From Myxococcales bacterium (GTDB lineage: Bacteria > Myxococcota_A > Polyangia > Palsa-1104): a stretch of DNA of 58,804 bases. The position numbers and the translations under genes were made by a program. The DNA lies in NCBI GenBank assembly GCA_028287105.1, contig JAQBQH010000187.1:1-58804 (forward strand), written 5' to 3'. The notes beneath the pieces are model-generated. The model ran no database searches. It had not been told where the DNA came from and saw only the letters and a list, made by a program, of their open reading frames with translations. Below are positions 17,550-26,435 of this stretch, in pieces (positions within the stretch are counted from its first letter, which is position 1; the number at the start of each line of letters is the position of its first letter).

Positions 17550-19264
17550 GAGTTGCGGTCGCGCTGACGATCACCTGCGGTCTTGCCGGATGCGGGACCA
17601 AGCTCGTAGATCCATGCAAAGGCAAGCCTGGCACGTGCCTCTCGGTGCAAATCGACCCGTCGCCGACGGTTACCAGGATCAGCGGCGCGACGGTGCACAT
17701 CACCGCCGACGGCGTTGACCAAACCTCGACCGTCGCGACCGAGAAAGGCGGCACAGCCGATTTGCCGGTGGCGCTTGCCGTGCTGTTCGTGAACGTCGAA
17801 ATGACCATGAACGCGCGGGTCGACGTCGTCGGCTTGTTGGCCGGCTCGACTGTCGGCGAAGGTGTCGCCGACGTCGCGGTGGTTCCTGGATCCCACTCTT
17901 CGGCTCGCGTGATGCTGCAGCCGGTCGGCGCTGCCGACGTGGACATGGCGGGTACTGACGTCGACATGGTGAGCAGCGACCTCACCGGCTATGTGCCGCT
18001 CACCGTCACGATGGCCGGCACAGGGAAGGGCAGCATCAACGCGACTGGGCTGACATGTGACGCTACCAGTTGTATGGGCCTGTACCCGCCCCACTCGACG
18101 GTCGTAATCGCCGCTTCGTCAGCGTCAAACGCGACGTTCGGCGGATGGTCCGGGGGTGGATGCGTCGGCAACGGTTCCACCTGTACCGTGACGTTGGATC
18201 AACCCACTACGGTTGCCGCTACGTTCGACTGGAAATTTGTGCCGAGCCACGTCCCTGCGACGGCGTACGACACGGGCGCCGCCAACCTGATCAACGTCAC
18301 GTCGATTGACACGCACAACCTCACCATCAACGGCGCAGCCCCTCCGGCGGCTGTGAAGTTTCAGTTCAATCAAGGCAACGCGGTCCTTTCGATCGGCAAT
18401 TGGACGGTCGACTCGGCGGTCACCGTCACCGGCGACGCGGGGCTGATCGTCGTCGCGGCGGGTGCGGTGAACATCTCCGCAACCGGGCGCATCGACGTTT
18501 CGGCGAAAGGGCGTACCGCCGGGCCGGGAGGCAGCCTCGCGTGCAGCAATCGCGGGACCGGCGGAGAGGGACCGATCGACAATACCTCGGGCGGAGGGGG
18601 CAACTACGCAGGCAGCGCGTCGGCGGGAGGTGGTCCCGCGGGCATGCCGTATGGCCCGACGTTCGCCGAATTCTGCGGCGGCGCATCGGGCGGCGCCGGC
18701 GGGCGATTCAATTGCAACGCCGCAGCATGTCTCGCAACCGGACATGGCGGCGGTGGCGGCGGTGCGCTTCAAATCTCGTCTGCGGTGTCGATCACCGTGA
18801 TGGGCAAGCTGTGGGCAGCGGGTGGTGGCGGAGAAGTCGGGTACTACGACGGAAGCGGTCCACTCATCGTCGCCCGCGATGCTGGCGGCGGCGGTTCGGG
18901 AGGGACTGTCGTCTTGGAAGCGCCACAAGTGATGTTCTCGAATTGCGAGATCGTCACCAACGGCGGCGGCGGGGCTGGGCCGCGCGCCGGTGCGCAATTG
19001 GGAACAGCGGGAGGAGACGGCGCGCCTACTCTTGGGTTAGGCGGCGACGGCGGAGATGCGACGGCGAATCCTCGCGAGGTCGGCGGAGGCGGCGCGTTTC
19101 GCGATGGGAGTATGACGCTGCGGCCTGCTTCGCTGCCCAACCCACTCGATAGGGGCGGCGGTGGCGGCGGGTTCGGTCGCATCTGGCTTCGGACGAGGGG
19201 GACCGCGCCGGATCTTACGACGGCGGTGCTGACTCCCGACCCTACCGTCGATACGACTCTCTAA
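17546..19264 (+). CDS. Large Gly-rich surface lipoprotein
   Basis: A 572-residue protein with lipobox CGLAGC (Cys near residue 15). Residues ~155-240 look like the bacterial repeat of the InlB B type: TVTMAGTGKGSINATGLTC followed by FGGWSGGGCVG and TVTLDQPTTVAATF, with paired Cys. From ~300 the sequence becomes strongly Gly-rich (GGGGG, GGAGG, GGDGG) with a repeating beta pattern (ISATGRIDVSAKG), like adhesin or right-handed beta-helix surface proteins. Likely cell-surface exposed; the partner is unknown. It is coupled by ATGA overlap to the TPR gene. It converges on ftsA with 15 bases between the stops. Confidence 0.75.
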   Translation: MRVAVALTITCGLAGCGTKLVDPCKGKPGTCLSVQIDPSPTVTRISGATVHITADGVDQTSTVATEKGGTADLPVALAVLFVNVEMTMNARVDVVGLLAGSTVGEGVADVAVVPGSHSSARVMLQPVGAADVDMAGTDVDMVSSDLTGYVPLTVTMAGTGKGSINATGLTCDATSCMGLYPPHSTVVIAASSASNATFGGWSGGGCVGNGSTCTVTLDQPTTVAATFDWKFVPSHVPATAYDTGAANLINVTSIDTHNLTINGAAPPAAVKFQFNQGNAVLSIGNWTVDSAVTVTGDAGLIVVAAGAVNISATGRIDVSAKGRTAGPGGSLACSNRGTGGEGPIDNTSGGGGNYAGSASAGGGPAGMPYGPTFAEFCGGASGGAGGRFNCNAAACLATGHGGGGGGALQISSAVSITVMGKLWAAGGGGEVGYYDGSGPLIVARDAGGGGSGGTVVLEAPQVMFSNCEIVTNGGGGAGPRAGAQLGTAGGDGAPTLGLGGDGGDATANPREVGGGGAFRDGSMTLRPASLPNPLDRGGGGGGFGRIWLRTRGTAPDLTTAVLTPDPTVDTTL

Positions 19265-19279
19265 GCCCGCGCTGCGCGG

Positions 19280-20503
19280 CTAGAAGACTTCGCCGAACCA
19301 GTTGCGCATGCGCTGCCAGACGTTGCGCTTGTCGGCGTCGCCGCGCTGGAAGTGGGTGATGCCCATGTGCTTGACGCCGAATTGGACGAGGCCGACGCCG
19401 GTCGAGTAGGACGGGCTGCGGACGACGTCGATGAGGCCGCCGACGCCCATCGGGGAGCCGCGACGGACCGGCATGCCGAGGACCTCTTCGGCCAGCTCCG
19501 TCATGCCTTCGAGGATCGTCGACCCGCCGGTGATGACGCAACCCGAGGCGAGCTTGTCGGCGTGGCCGCTCTTCTCGATCTCGCGCCGCACCAGCATGAA
19601 GATCTCTTCGACGCGCGGCTCGATGACCGCGCAGAGCGACTGCCGCTTGACCGAGCGCGCCGGACGGCCGCCGACCGACGGCACCTCCATCATCTCGTCC
19701 TCGCCGACGAGCGAGACCATCGCGCAGCCGTGCTTGTGCTTGATGCGCTCCGCCTCCGAATGCGGCGAGCGCAGGCCGTAGGCGATGTCGGCCGTGAGCT
19801 GATGGCCGCCGACCGCGAGCACGCTGGTGTGCACGATAGCGCCGTCGGTGAAGATGGCGAGGTCGGTGGTGCCGCCGCCGATGTCGATGAGCGCGACGCC
19901 GAGCTCTTTTTCGTCCTCGTGCAGGACCGCCTCGGCGGAGGCCAGCGGCTCCAGCACCACGTCGGCGACCTGCAGCCCGCAGCGGTGGCAGCACTTGATG
20001 ATGTTCTGCGCCGAGGTCACCGACGCGGTCACCAGGTGGACCTTGGCCTCGAGACGCACGCCCGACATTCCGAGCGGCTCCTTGATGCCGTCCTGGTGAT
20101 CGATCGTGTACTCCTGCGGCAGGACGTGGATGATCTCGCGGTCCTGCGGGATGTTGATCGCCTTGGCCTGCTCGAGCACCGCCGCGACGTCGCTCTCCTT
20201 GACCTCGCGATCCTTGACCGCCCACACGCCCTGCGAGTTCAGCGACTTGATGTGCGCGCCGGCGATGCCGGCATAGACCGACGTGATCTCCACGCCAGCC
20301 ATGTGCTCGGCCTCCTCGACCGCGCGCTGGATGGATTGCACGGTGGCGTCGATGTTGACGACGACACCCTTCTTCAGGCCGGTCGAAGGGTGGGTCCCCA
20401 CGCCGATGATGTCTACGCCGCCGTCGGTCACCTCGCCCACGATGCAGGCGATCTTGGTGGTGCCGATGTCCAAACCGACGACGAGCTCCTCTCGCTTCGC
20501 CAT
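19280..20503 (-). CDS. ftsA: Cell division actin-like protein FtsA
   Basis: A membrane-tethering actin homologue that links FtsZ to the divisome. The 407-residue product has VVGLDIGTTKIACIVGE (phosphate 1), the 1C domain (VEITSVYAGIAGAHIKSLNSQG), LIDIGGGTTDLAIF (phosphate 2), and CVITGGSTILEGM with the adenosine motif. The C-terminal peptide WQRMRNWFGEVF is the amphipathic membrane-targeting helix. The ATG at 20503 lies 9 bases after the ftsQ stop. Its natural partner ftsZ is displaced by the accessory block, yet both stay on the same strand. Confidence 0.97.
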   Translation of the reverse strand: MAKREELVVGLDIGTTKIACIVGEVTDGGVDIIGVGTHPSTGLKKGVVVNIDATVQSIQRAVEEAEHMAGVEITSVYAGIAGAHIKSLNSQGVWAVKDREVKESDVAAVLEQAKAINIPQDREIIHVLPQEYTIDHQDGIKEPLGMSGVRLEAKVHLVTASVTSAQNIIKCCHRCGLQVADVVLEPLASAEAVLHEDEKELGVALIDIGGGTTDLAIFTDGAIVHTSVLAVGGHQLTADIAYGLRSPHSEAERIKHKHGCAMVSLVGEDEMMEVPSVGGRPARSVKRQSLCAVIEPRVEEIFMLVRREIEKSGHADKLASGCVITGGSTILEGMTELAEEVLGMPVRRGSPMGVGGLIDVVRSPSYSTGVGLVQFGVKHMGITHFQRGDADKRNVWQRMRNWFGEVF

Positions 20504-20512
20504 ATTCCTCGC

Positions 20513-21430
20513 TCAGTCCCTGTTGCCACTGTGCGCCGACAATTGTGCCGACGCGAGTTTTACGGTCACGCGATCTGGCCGCGCACGATTGTCTACGTAA
20601 ACGAGTCTCGGCTCTTCGCCCGATTCGGCGAGCGCCGCGGTCACGACGTCGAAGCGATGCAGCCGATCGGCCAGCGTCTCGTCGACGACGCCGATGCGCA
20701 CGCCGACTCCGCGATCGGTGTACAGCGTCACGCCGGCGATGCGGTCGACATGCACCTCGCCCACCGGTGCCCGCTCGTGGCCGCCGCTCCGCCACGCGGC
20801 GATCGCCTGCAAGGCTTCGTGAACGGCCGCGCGTGCATGGTCCGGCTGCGCCAGCCAATCTTCGCGGTTGAGGCCGGTCACCACCGGCAGCGACGCGGCT
20901 TCCTCGGGCGTCGCGCGCTTGAAGACGGTGCCGGCGGCGTCACTGAGATAGAGCGACCCGAGCGCGACGGCGCAGGCCGCGGTGCGCTCGACGACGTCGA
21001 GCGTCAGCGTCGACGGCAGCTCGCGGCGAACATGGACCCTTTGCACCCACGGCTCTTGTGAGACGGCGCGGGCGACCTCCTCGCGGTCGACGGCGAACAG
21101 GTTCACGCCGAGCGGCACGGCCGCGCGCGTGATCAACGCTTCGGAGCTGACGTGGGCGGTCGTCGAGACCTTGACGACCCGCACCGCGAAATGGTGCGAG
21201 TGCGTGACGTACCAGCGCCCGGCCCACGCGCCGCCGGCCAGCGCCACGGCGACCCCCGCGACCAGGAGCGAGCGGCGCCAGCGCGCCAGCGCCTGCCACA
21301 TCACCGTCGACAGCGGCGGTCGCGGCGCGCGCGGCAAGGCGGGCGACGAATTGCGGATGCGACGGTTGCGCCGCCGCACGAACGGCCAGCCGGCATGGCG
21401 TGTCGTCCTGGGGCGGGCCTTGGGCAGCAT
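20513..21430 (-). CDS. ftsQ: Cell division protein FtsQ
   Basis: A 305-residue bitopic divisome protein that joins FtsB/FtsL and FtsI to the septum. It has a long Arg/Pro-rich cytoplasmic N-terminus of ~50 residues, one membrane helix (SLLVAGVAVALAGGAWAG) and a periplasmic POTRA domain (HHFAVRVVKVSTTAHVSSEALI...GVNLFAVDREEVARAVSQEPWVQRVHVRRELPSTL in family order), then the beta domain. ATG at 21430; the internal ATG before WQALARWRR is a possible alternative. The chosen start lies in a strong hairpin. It follows the pilin-like gene by 71 bases. Confidence 0.93.
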   Translation of the reverse strand: MLPKARPRTTRHAGWPFVRRRNRRIRNSSPALPRAPRPPLSTVMWQALARWRRSLLVAGVAVALAGGAWAGRWYVTHSHHFAVRVVKVSTTAHVSSEALITRAAVPLGVNLFAVDREEVARAVSQEPWVQRVHVRRELPSTLTLDVVERTAACAVALGSLYLSDAAGTVFKRATPEEAASLPVVTGLNREDWLAQPDHARAAVHEALQAIAAWRSGGHERAPVGEVHVDRIAGVTLYTDRGVGVRIGVVDETLADRLHRFDVVTAALAESGEEPRLVYVDNRARPDRVTVKLASAQLSAHSGNRD

Positions 21431-21452
21431 GTCTTACGCTTGTAAGCTGCCC
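21422..21452 (-). promoter_or_regulatory. Hairpin covering the ftsQ start codon
   Basis: GGGCAGC (21422-21428) pairs with GCTGCCC (21446-21452), and CTTAC (21433-21437) pairs with GTAAG (21442-21446) inside it. A 4-base bulge holds part of the start codon at 21430-21428. It may limit translation initiation. No T-tract follows, so it is not a normal terminator. Confidence 0.5.
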
Positions 21453-21501
21453 GTTCGAACGGCGCAAAAAATCGCGCGTGAAACTGGTGGGGATTTTGCG
21501 G

Positions 21502-22134
21502 CTATTCGAACTGGTCGGTGATCTCGGGCGGTTGCACGCCCTCCGCCGTGACCTGCCGGGCGAAGTGGCTGAGCTTTCCGTCGCAATCGAGATCGCCGCG
21601 CGCTTCGACGAGGAATCCCTGCGCGTTGCGCGTCACGCGCATCTGGTACGCAGTGGCGCGGTCGACGGCGAAGCCGAGCGTCTTCCAGGGCTCGGCCTGC
21701 CACGTCGTCGGGTCGGCGGCGAACTTCTGCTTGGGCTGCGCGCAGGCGCTGCCGGCCGGGGTCCACTGGCTGTCGGCCAGCGCGGCGAAGTGCCGCGCGT
21801 CGAGCGCCGAGACCGCGTTGCCGAGCGACGCGACCTGCGCGATCGCCTCGGTCGACTTGGCGCGCGCGATGTACTTCATGAACGCCGGGATCGCGATGGC
21901 CGCGTAGATGCCGGTCATGAACGTGAAAAAGGCGCCCAACGAGACAGCGACGATCGAGATCGCCTTGGAGCGGCCGCTGATGAGCGCGATGACGCCGAGG
22001 ATGAGGCCGATGGTCGGCACGAGCGGCAAGAAGAAGAGCGCCGCGAAGACGAGCGCGGTGATCGGAAGCGCGTTGCCCGGCTGCCGTTTCGGCGATCGCG
22101 GCTTGGGAGCGTTCAGCGCCGGGGCAGCATCCAT
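21502..22134 (-). CDS. Pilin-like membrane protein inside the dcw cluster
   Basis: A 210-residue protein. A basic N-terminus is followed by two hydrophobic segments, ~22-53 (PITALVFAALFFLPLVPTIG) and ~58-86. The second runs into AAIAIPAFMKYIARAKSTEA, which closely resembles the N-terminal helix of mature type IV pilins and GspG-like pseudopilins (AAIAIPNFxxxxARxK). The C-terminal ~110 residues fit a pilin-like globular domain with a Cys pair. The first part resembles DUF4190 membrane proteins. There is no normal prepilin cleavage site at the N-terminus, so it may not be processed. It sits between ddl (9 bases) and ftsQ (71 bases). Confidence 0.75.
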   Translation of the reverse strand: MDAAPALNAPKPRSPKRQPGNALPITALVFAALFFLPLVPTIGLILGVIALISGRSKAISIVAVSLGAFFTFMTGIYAAIAIPAFMKYIARAKSTEAIAQVASLGNAVSALDARHFAALADSQWTPAGSACAQPKQKFAADPTTWQAEPWKTLGFAVDRATAYQMRVTRNAQGFLVEARGDLDCDGKLSHFARQVTAEGVQPPEITDQFE

Positions 22135-22143
22135 CCGCGGATA

Positions 22144-23061
22144 CTACGCGTGCAGTCGCGCGGAGTCGAGGACGCGCTCGACCAGCGTCGCGTAGTCCAT
22201 GCCGCGATGGGCCGCGATCTTGGGCAAAAGCGAGTGATCGGTCATGCCGGGCAGCGTGTTGATCTCGAGGCAGACTGCGCGCCCACCCTCGGCGAGGATC
22301 AGATCGACGCGCGTGGCGCCCGCGCAGCCGAGCGCCTTGTGCGCGCGCACGGCCAGGTCGTGCAGCACGCGCCGCTCGGAGTCGGTGATCGGCGCCGGCA
22401 CGAGGTACTGCGTGTCGTTGCGCAGGTACTTCGCCTCGTAGTCGTAGAACTCGGTGGCCGGCCGGATCTCGACCTCCCCGAGCGCCTCGTCGTCGAGAAT
22501 CCCGACGTTGATCTCGCGCCCCTTGATGTACTCCTCCAGCAGCACGATGCCGTGGCACTTCTTGGCCGCGTCGAGCGCCGCCTGCAGCGTCGACTGATCT
22601 TTGACGATCGACACGCCGACCGACGAGCCCTCCGACGACGGCTTGACCACGAGCGGGAAGCCGATGCGCGCCACGTCGGCGGGGCCGTGGAAGCGGCGCC
22701 AGCGCGGCGACTCGATCGACTCCTGGTCGAAGATGCGGCGCGTCGCCACCTTGTCCATCGCCAGCGCCGAGGCGAGCACGCCCGAGCCGGTGTAGGGGAC
22801 CTGGTAGCACTCGAGCAGCCCCTGCACGCAGCCGTCTTCGCCGTAGGTTCCGTGCAGCGCGATCCAGGCGGCGTCGATCTTCTCGCGGCGCAGGTGCGCG
22901 CCCAGATCGTCGCTCCCGCCCTTCCAATCGATGGCGACCGCTTCGTAGCCCTTCGCCTCGAGCGCCGCCAAGATGCCGCGGCCCGAGTTGAGCGAGACGT
23001 CGCGCTCCGACGACGGGCCACCCATGATGACGCCGATCCGCTTGCCCATGTACGTGCTCAT
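22144..23061 (-). CDS. ddl: D-alanine-D-alanine ligase
   Basis: Joins two D-Ala using ATP for the peptidoglycan stem. The 305-residue ATP-grasp enzyme shows GVIMGGPSSERDVSLNSG, the HGTYGEDGCVQGLLE substrate motif, PYTGSGVLASALAMDKVATR, VKPSSEGSSVGVS and CLEINTLPGMTDHSLLP with the metal-binding Glu/Asn. The ATG at 23061 (MSTYMGKR) overlaps the murB stop by 4 bases (ATGA); ATG at 23049 (MGKR) is an alternative start. Length fits DdlB-type enzymes. Confidence 0.97.
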   Translation of the reverse strand: MSTYMGKRIGVIMGGPSSERDVSLNSGRGILAALEAKGYEAVAIDWKGGSDDLGAHLRREKIDAAWIALHGTYGEDGCVQGLLECYQVPYTGSGVLASALAMDKVATRRIFDQESIESPRWRRFHGPADVARIGFPLVVKPSSEGSSVGVSIVKDQSTLQAALDAAKKCHGIVLLEEYIKGREINVGILDDEALGEVEIRPATEFYDYEAKYLRNDTQYLVPAPITDSERRVLHDLAVRAHKALGCAGATRVDLILAEGGRAVCLEINTLPGMTDHSLLPKIAAHRGMDYATLVERVLDSARLHA

Positions 23062-23987
23062 GCATCCTCTCCCACGACTTTGACTTCCAGCTCCAATCGG
23101 ATCGCGAACCGTTCTACGACGGCGGCGCGCACGATTTCCACCAGCTCGAGAAAATCTTTCGCCGTCGCGCCGCCGGCGTTGACGAGCCAGTTGGCGTGCG
23201 CCGGCGAGACCTCCGCCCCACCGACGCGACGCCCCTTGAGCCCGCACTGCTCGATGAGCCGCCCGGCGAACTCGTTGGGCGGGTTCTTGAAGATCGAGCC
23301 GGCGTTGGGGACGCCGTGCGGCTCGCGCGCCTTTCTGCGATCGCGCAATTCGCGCACGACCTTGTCGATCTCTTCGCGCGGCCGCGACGGCAGGCGCAGG
23401 CGTGCGCCGGTGACCACGTCGAGCGGCGGGATGTCGGAGTGGCGATAGCGGAAGCCGCAGGCGGCGTTGTCGCGCACGACGGCTTCTCCGCGCTCGTCGA
23501 CGGCGTGGACCTCGGTGGTGACGTCCTTGAACTCGCCGAGATAGGTGCCGGCGTTCATGATCATGCCGCCGCCAACGGTGCCGGGGACGCCGCCGAGGAA
23601 CTCGACGCCGCCGAGGCTCTCGCGCGTGCAGAACGAGAGCACCTTGCCGGTCGAGGCGCCGGCGTCGAGCCACACGACGGCGCTGCCGTCGGCGTCGCGC
23701 TTCTCGATGGTGACGTTGCCCAGCTTTCGGAGCGTGATGGCGACGCCGCGAATGCCGCCGTCGCGGACGAGCAGGTTCGATCCCGAGCCGAAGCCGCGGC
23801 TGACGAGCCCGCGCGCATGGCAGGCGGCGCGCAGCCGCTCGAGCGCCGCGACCGAGCCGGGCGCGACCCAGGCGTCGACGGGGCCGCCGATGCGCAGCGT
23901 CGTGTGGCGCGCCATCGGCTCGTCGAACGTGACCTCGCCGTCGCCGGCGAGCGCGTCGACGATCGCCTGTTTATCCTCGTCACGCAC
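23058..23987 (-). CDS. murB: UDP-N-acetylenolpyruvoylglucosamine reductase
   Basis: A FAD enzyme that reduces enolpyruvyl-UDP-GlcNAc to UDP-MurNAc. Motifs: [16 protein letters not shown], the FAD loop [42 protein letters not shown], and GSIFKNPP with the catalytic Ser and Lys region. At 309 residues it is a type II MurB, shorter than E. coli MurB. The GTG start at 23987 overlaps the murC stop by 8 bases. The order murC-murB-ddl-ftsQ is typical of many bacteria. Confidence 0.97.
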   Translation of the reverse strand: MRDEDKQAIVDALAGDGEVTFDEPMARHTTLRIGGPVDAWVAPGSVAALERLRAACHARGLVSRGFGSGSNLLVRDGGIRGVAITLRKLGNVTIEKRDADGSAVVWLDAGASTGKVLSFCTRESLGGVEFLGGVPGTVGGGMIMNAGTYLGEFKDVTTEVHAVDERGEAVVRDNAACGFRYRHSDIPPLDVVTGARLRLPSRPREEIDKVVRELRDRRKAREPHGVPNAGSIFKNPPNEFAGRLIEQCGLKGRRVGGAEVSPAHANWLVNAGGATAKDFLELVEIVRAAVVERFAIRLELEVKVVGEDA

Positions 23988-25353
23988 GCGCTTTCAAGAC
24001 TTCCTCGCCGGCCATCCAGACGTCGCCGGCGCCGAGCGTGATCAAGATGTCGCCGTCGCGGAGGTGCGGCAAGAGCGTGGTGGCGATGTCGGCGCGCCGG
24101 GCGACGTGCAGGGCGCCGCCATGCCCCGAGGCGCGCATCTCCTCGACGAGCCGCTGCGACGTGATGCCGGCGATCGGCTCCTCGCCCGCGGCGTAGATGT
24201 CGCACACGACCACCAGCTCCGCTTCGTTGAAGGCGCGCGCGAACTCGCCCATGAGGTCACGCGTGCGCGTGTAGCGATGCGGCTGAAACGCGGCGACGAT
24301 GCGACGGTCCCGGAAGCCCGTGCGCGCGCCCGACAGCGTGGCGCGGATCTCGGCCGGATGGTGGCCGTAGTCGTCGACGACCATGACGCCGCCGGCGGTG
24401 CCGCGCACCGTGAAGCGGCGGCCGACGCCGGTGAAGCTCTGGAGCGCGCGCTGATAGGTCGCGAAGTCGACGCCGAGGAAGTCGGCGACGGCGAGCACCG
24501 CGAGCGAGTTGAGCACATTGTGGCGGCCGGGCATGGCCAGCTCGACGCGGCCGAGCACCTTGCCGCGGGCGATGGCGGTGAACTGCGTGCGCAGCCCGTC
24601 GAAGACGACGTCGACGGCGCGGAAGTTGGCCAGCGGTGTGAAGCCGTAGGTGACGTGGCGCTTCTCCACGGCGGGCAGGATCGATTGCACATGCTCGTGG
24701 TCGACGCACAGGATGGCCAGCCCGTAGAACGGCACCTTGTTGATGAAGTCGACGAAGGTGCGCTTGAGCGCGTCGAGCGTGCCGTAGTGATCGAGGTGCT
24801 CGGGGTCGATGTTGGTGACCACGGCGACGGTCGGCGACAGCTTCATGAACGAGCCGTCCGACTCGTCGGCCTCGGCCACGAGGTAGGCGCCCTGCCCCAG
24901 GCGCGCGTTGGAGCCCAGCGACGGCAGCTTGCCGCCGATGACCGCCGTGGGATCGAGGCCGGCGGCGTGCAGCACGGTGGCGACGAGCGACGTGGTCGTC
25001 GTCTTGCCGTGCGAGCCGGCGACGGCGATGCCGTACTTCATGCGCATCAGCTCGGCGAGCATCTCGGCGCGCGGAATCACCGGGATGGCGCGCGCGCGCG
25101 CGGCGACCACTTCGGGGTTCGTCGACTTGACGGCGCTCGAGATGACGACGACGTCGCTGTCGCCGAGGTGGGCGGCGTCGTGGCCGAAGAGGATGCGCGC
25201 GCCGAGCTGCGCCAGGCGGCGCGTGGTGTCCGACTCTTTTAGATCGGTGCCGCTGACCGCGTAGCCGAGCGTGAGCAGCACTTCGGCGATGCCGGACATG
25301 CCGATGCCGCCGATGCCGACGAAGTGGATGTGGGTATCGCGCTTGTGGAACAT
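23980..25353 (-). CDS. murC: UDP-N-acetylmuramate-L-alanine ligase
   Basis: Adds L-Ala to UDP-MurNAc, the first amino acid ligase step. The 457-residue product has [31 protein letters not shown], the ATP loop [33 protein letters not shown] and [14 protein letters not shown]. These are the Mur ligase domains in normal order. ATG at 25353, 4 bases after the murG stop; its end overlaps murB. It lies in the unbroken minus-strand dcw operon. Confidence 0.98.
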   Translation of the reverse strand: MFHKRDTHIHFVGIGGIGMSGIAEVLLTLGYAVSGTDLKESDTTRRLAQLGARILFGHDAAHLGDSDVVVISSAVKSTNPEVVAARARAIPVIPRAEMLAELMRMKYGIAVAGSHGKTTTTSLVATVLHAAGLDPTAVIGGKLPSLGSNARLGQGAYLVAEADESDGSFMKLSPTVAVVTNIDPEHLDHYGTLDALKRTFVDFINKVPFYGLAILCVDHEHVQSILPAVEKRHVTYGFTPLANFRAVDVVFDGLRTQFTAIARGKVLGRVELAMPGRHNVLNSLAVLAVADFLGVDFATYQRALQSFTGVGRRFTVRGTAGGVMVVDDYGHHPAEIRATLSGARTGFRDRRIVAAFQPHRYTRTRDLMGEFARAFNEAELVVVCDIYAAGEEPIAGITSQRLVEEMRASGHGGALHVARRADIATTLLPHLRDGDILITLGAGDVWMAGEEVLKARA

Positions 25354-25357
25354 CGAC

Positions 25358-26428
25358 TCAATGTACCGCGCCCAGGGCCTCGATGGCGTCGGCGATGTCG
25401 GCGTGCGCGTGAGGGCGGCCGAGCGCGCGCGACGCCGCCGACATGTTGGCCCGCAGCGCCCGGTCGCCGAGGAGGCCGCGCAACACCTCGACCAGCTCGA
25501 CCGGGGTCGTCGTCGCCTGCACGAGGAGGTGCGCGGCGCCGGCGTCGGCCAGCTCGCGCGCGTTGACCGTCTGGTGGTCGTCGGCGGCGAAGGGAAAGGG
25601 GATCAAGATGGCGGGCTTGCCCATGATGGTGAGCTCTGCCAGCGTCGAGGCGCCGGCCCGCCCGACGACCACGGCGGCGGCGCGATAAGCGGCGCCCATG
25701 TCGTCGATGAAGGCGCGCACGTCGGCGGTGATGCCGGCCTCGGCATATCGGCGGATGAAATCTTCGCGGTCTTGCTCGCCGGTCTGGTGGACCAGGCGCG
25801 GGGTCTGATTGACCGAGTGCAGGATCTTCATCGCCTGGAAGACCAGCTCGTTGACCGCGTGCGCGCCTTGCGAGCCGCCGACGACGAGCACCCCTTCGCC
25901 CTCGCCCACCGCGGCGGCCAGCGCCTCGCGAACCGGTCGGCGCACCGGATTTCCGACCAGCCGATATTTGTTCTTGGAAAACGAATTACCCGCCGTTTGA
26001 AACGCGCCGAATATCACGCGTACGAATTTACCGAGGGTTTTGTTGGTGAAGCCGGGAACCGAGTTTTGCTCGAGGATGGCGGTGGCGCGACCGCTCAGGG
26101 CGGCGGCCAGCACCACCGGGCCCGAGGCGTAGCCACCGACGCCGATGACGACCGCGGGGTTCTCGCGCTTGAGGATGGCGCGCGATTGGCTCATCGCGCG
26201 CGGCACGCGAATCAGCCCCGATAACGTTCCTACGAATCCCTTTTTCTTGAGCCCCGAGATATCGATGAGGTCGAGCGGATATCCCGCCTTGGGTACCGCG
26301 CGCGCTTCGATGCCCTTCGCGGTGCCGACGAAGCGCACCTCGTGACCGCGCGCCACCAGCTCTTCGGCGACGGCGATTCCGGGAAACAGGTGTCCGCCCG
26401 TGCCGCCGCCGGCGATGATGATCTTCAT
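25358..26428 (-). CDS. murG: Lipid II synthase MurG
   Basis: Transfers GlcNAc from UDP-GlcNAc to lipid I at the inner face of the membrane. The 356-residue GT-B enzyme shows [62 protein letters not shown] and [11 protein letters not shown] with [15 protein letters not shown]. These are the three Gly-rich loops and the UDP-binding site. ATG at 26428, 7 bases after the ftsW stop. Confidence 0.98.
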   Translation of the reverse strand: MKIIIAGGGTGGHLFPGIAVAEELVARGHEVRFVGTAKGIEARAVPKAGYPLDLIDISGLKKKGFVGTLSGLIRVPRAMSQSRAILKRENPAVVIGVGGYASGPVVLAAALSGRATAILEQNSVPGFTNKTLGKFVRVIFGAFQTAGNSFSKNKYRLVGNPVRRPVREALAAAVGEGEGVLVVGGSQGAHAVNELVFQAMKILHSVNQTPRLVHQTGEQDREDFIRRYAEAGITADVRAFIDDMGAAYRAAAVVVGRAGASTLAELTIMGKPAILIPFPFAADDHQTVNARELADAGAAHLLVQATTTPVELVEVLRGLLGDRALRANMSAASRALGRPHAHADIADAIEALGAVH

Positions 26429-26435
26429 GATCGGT

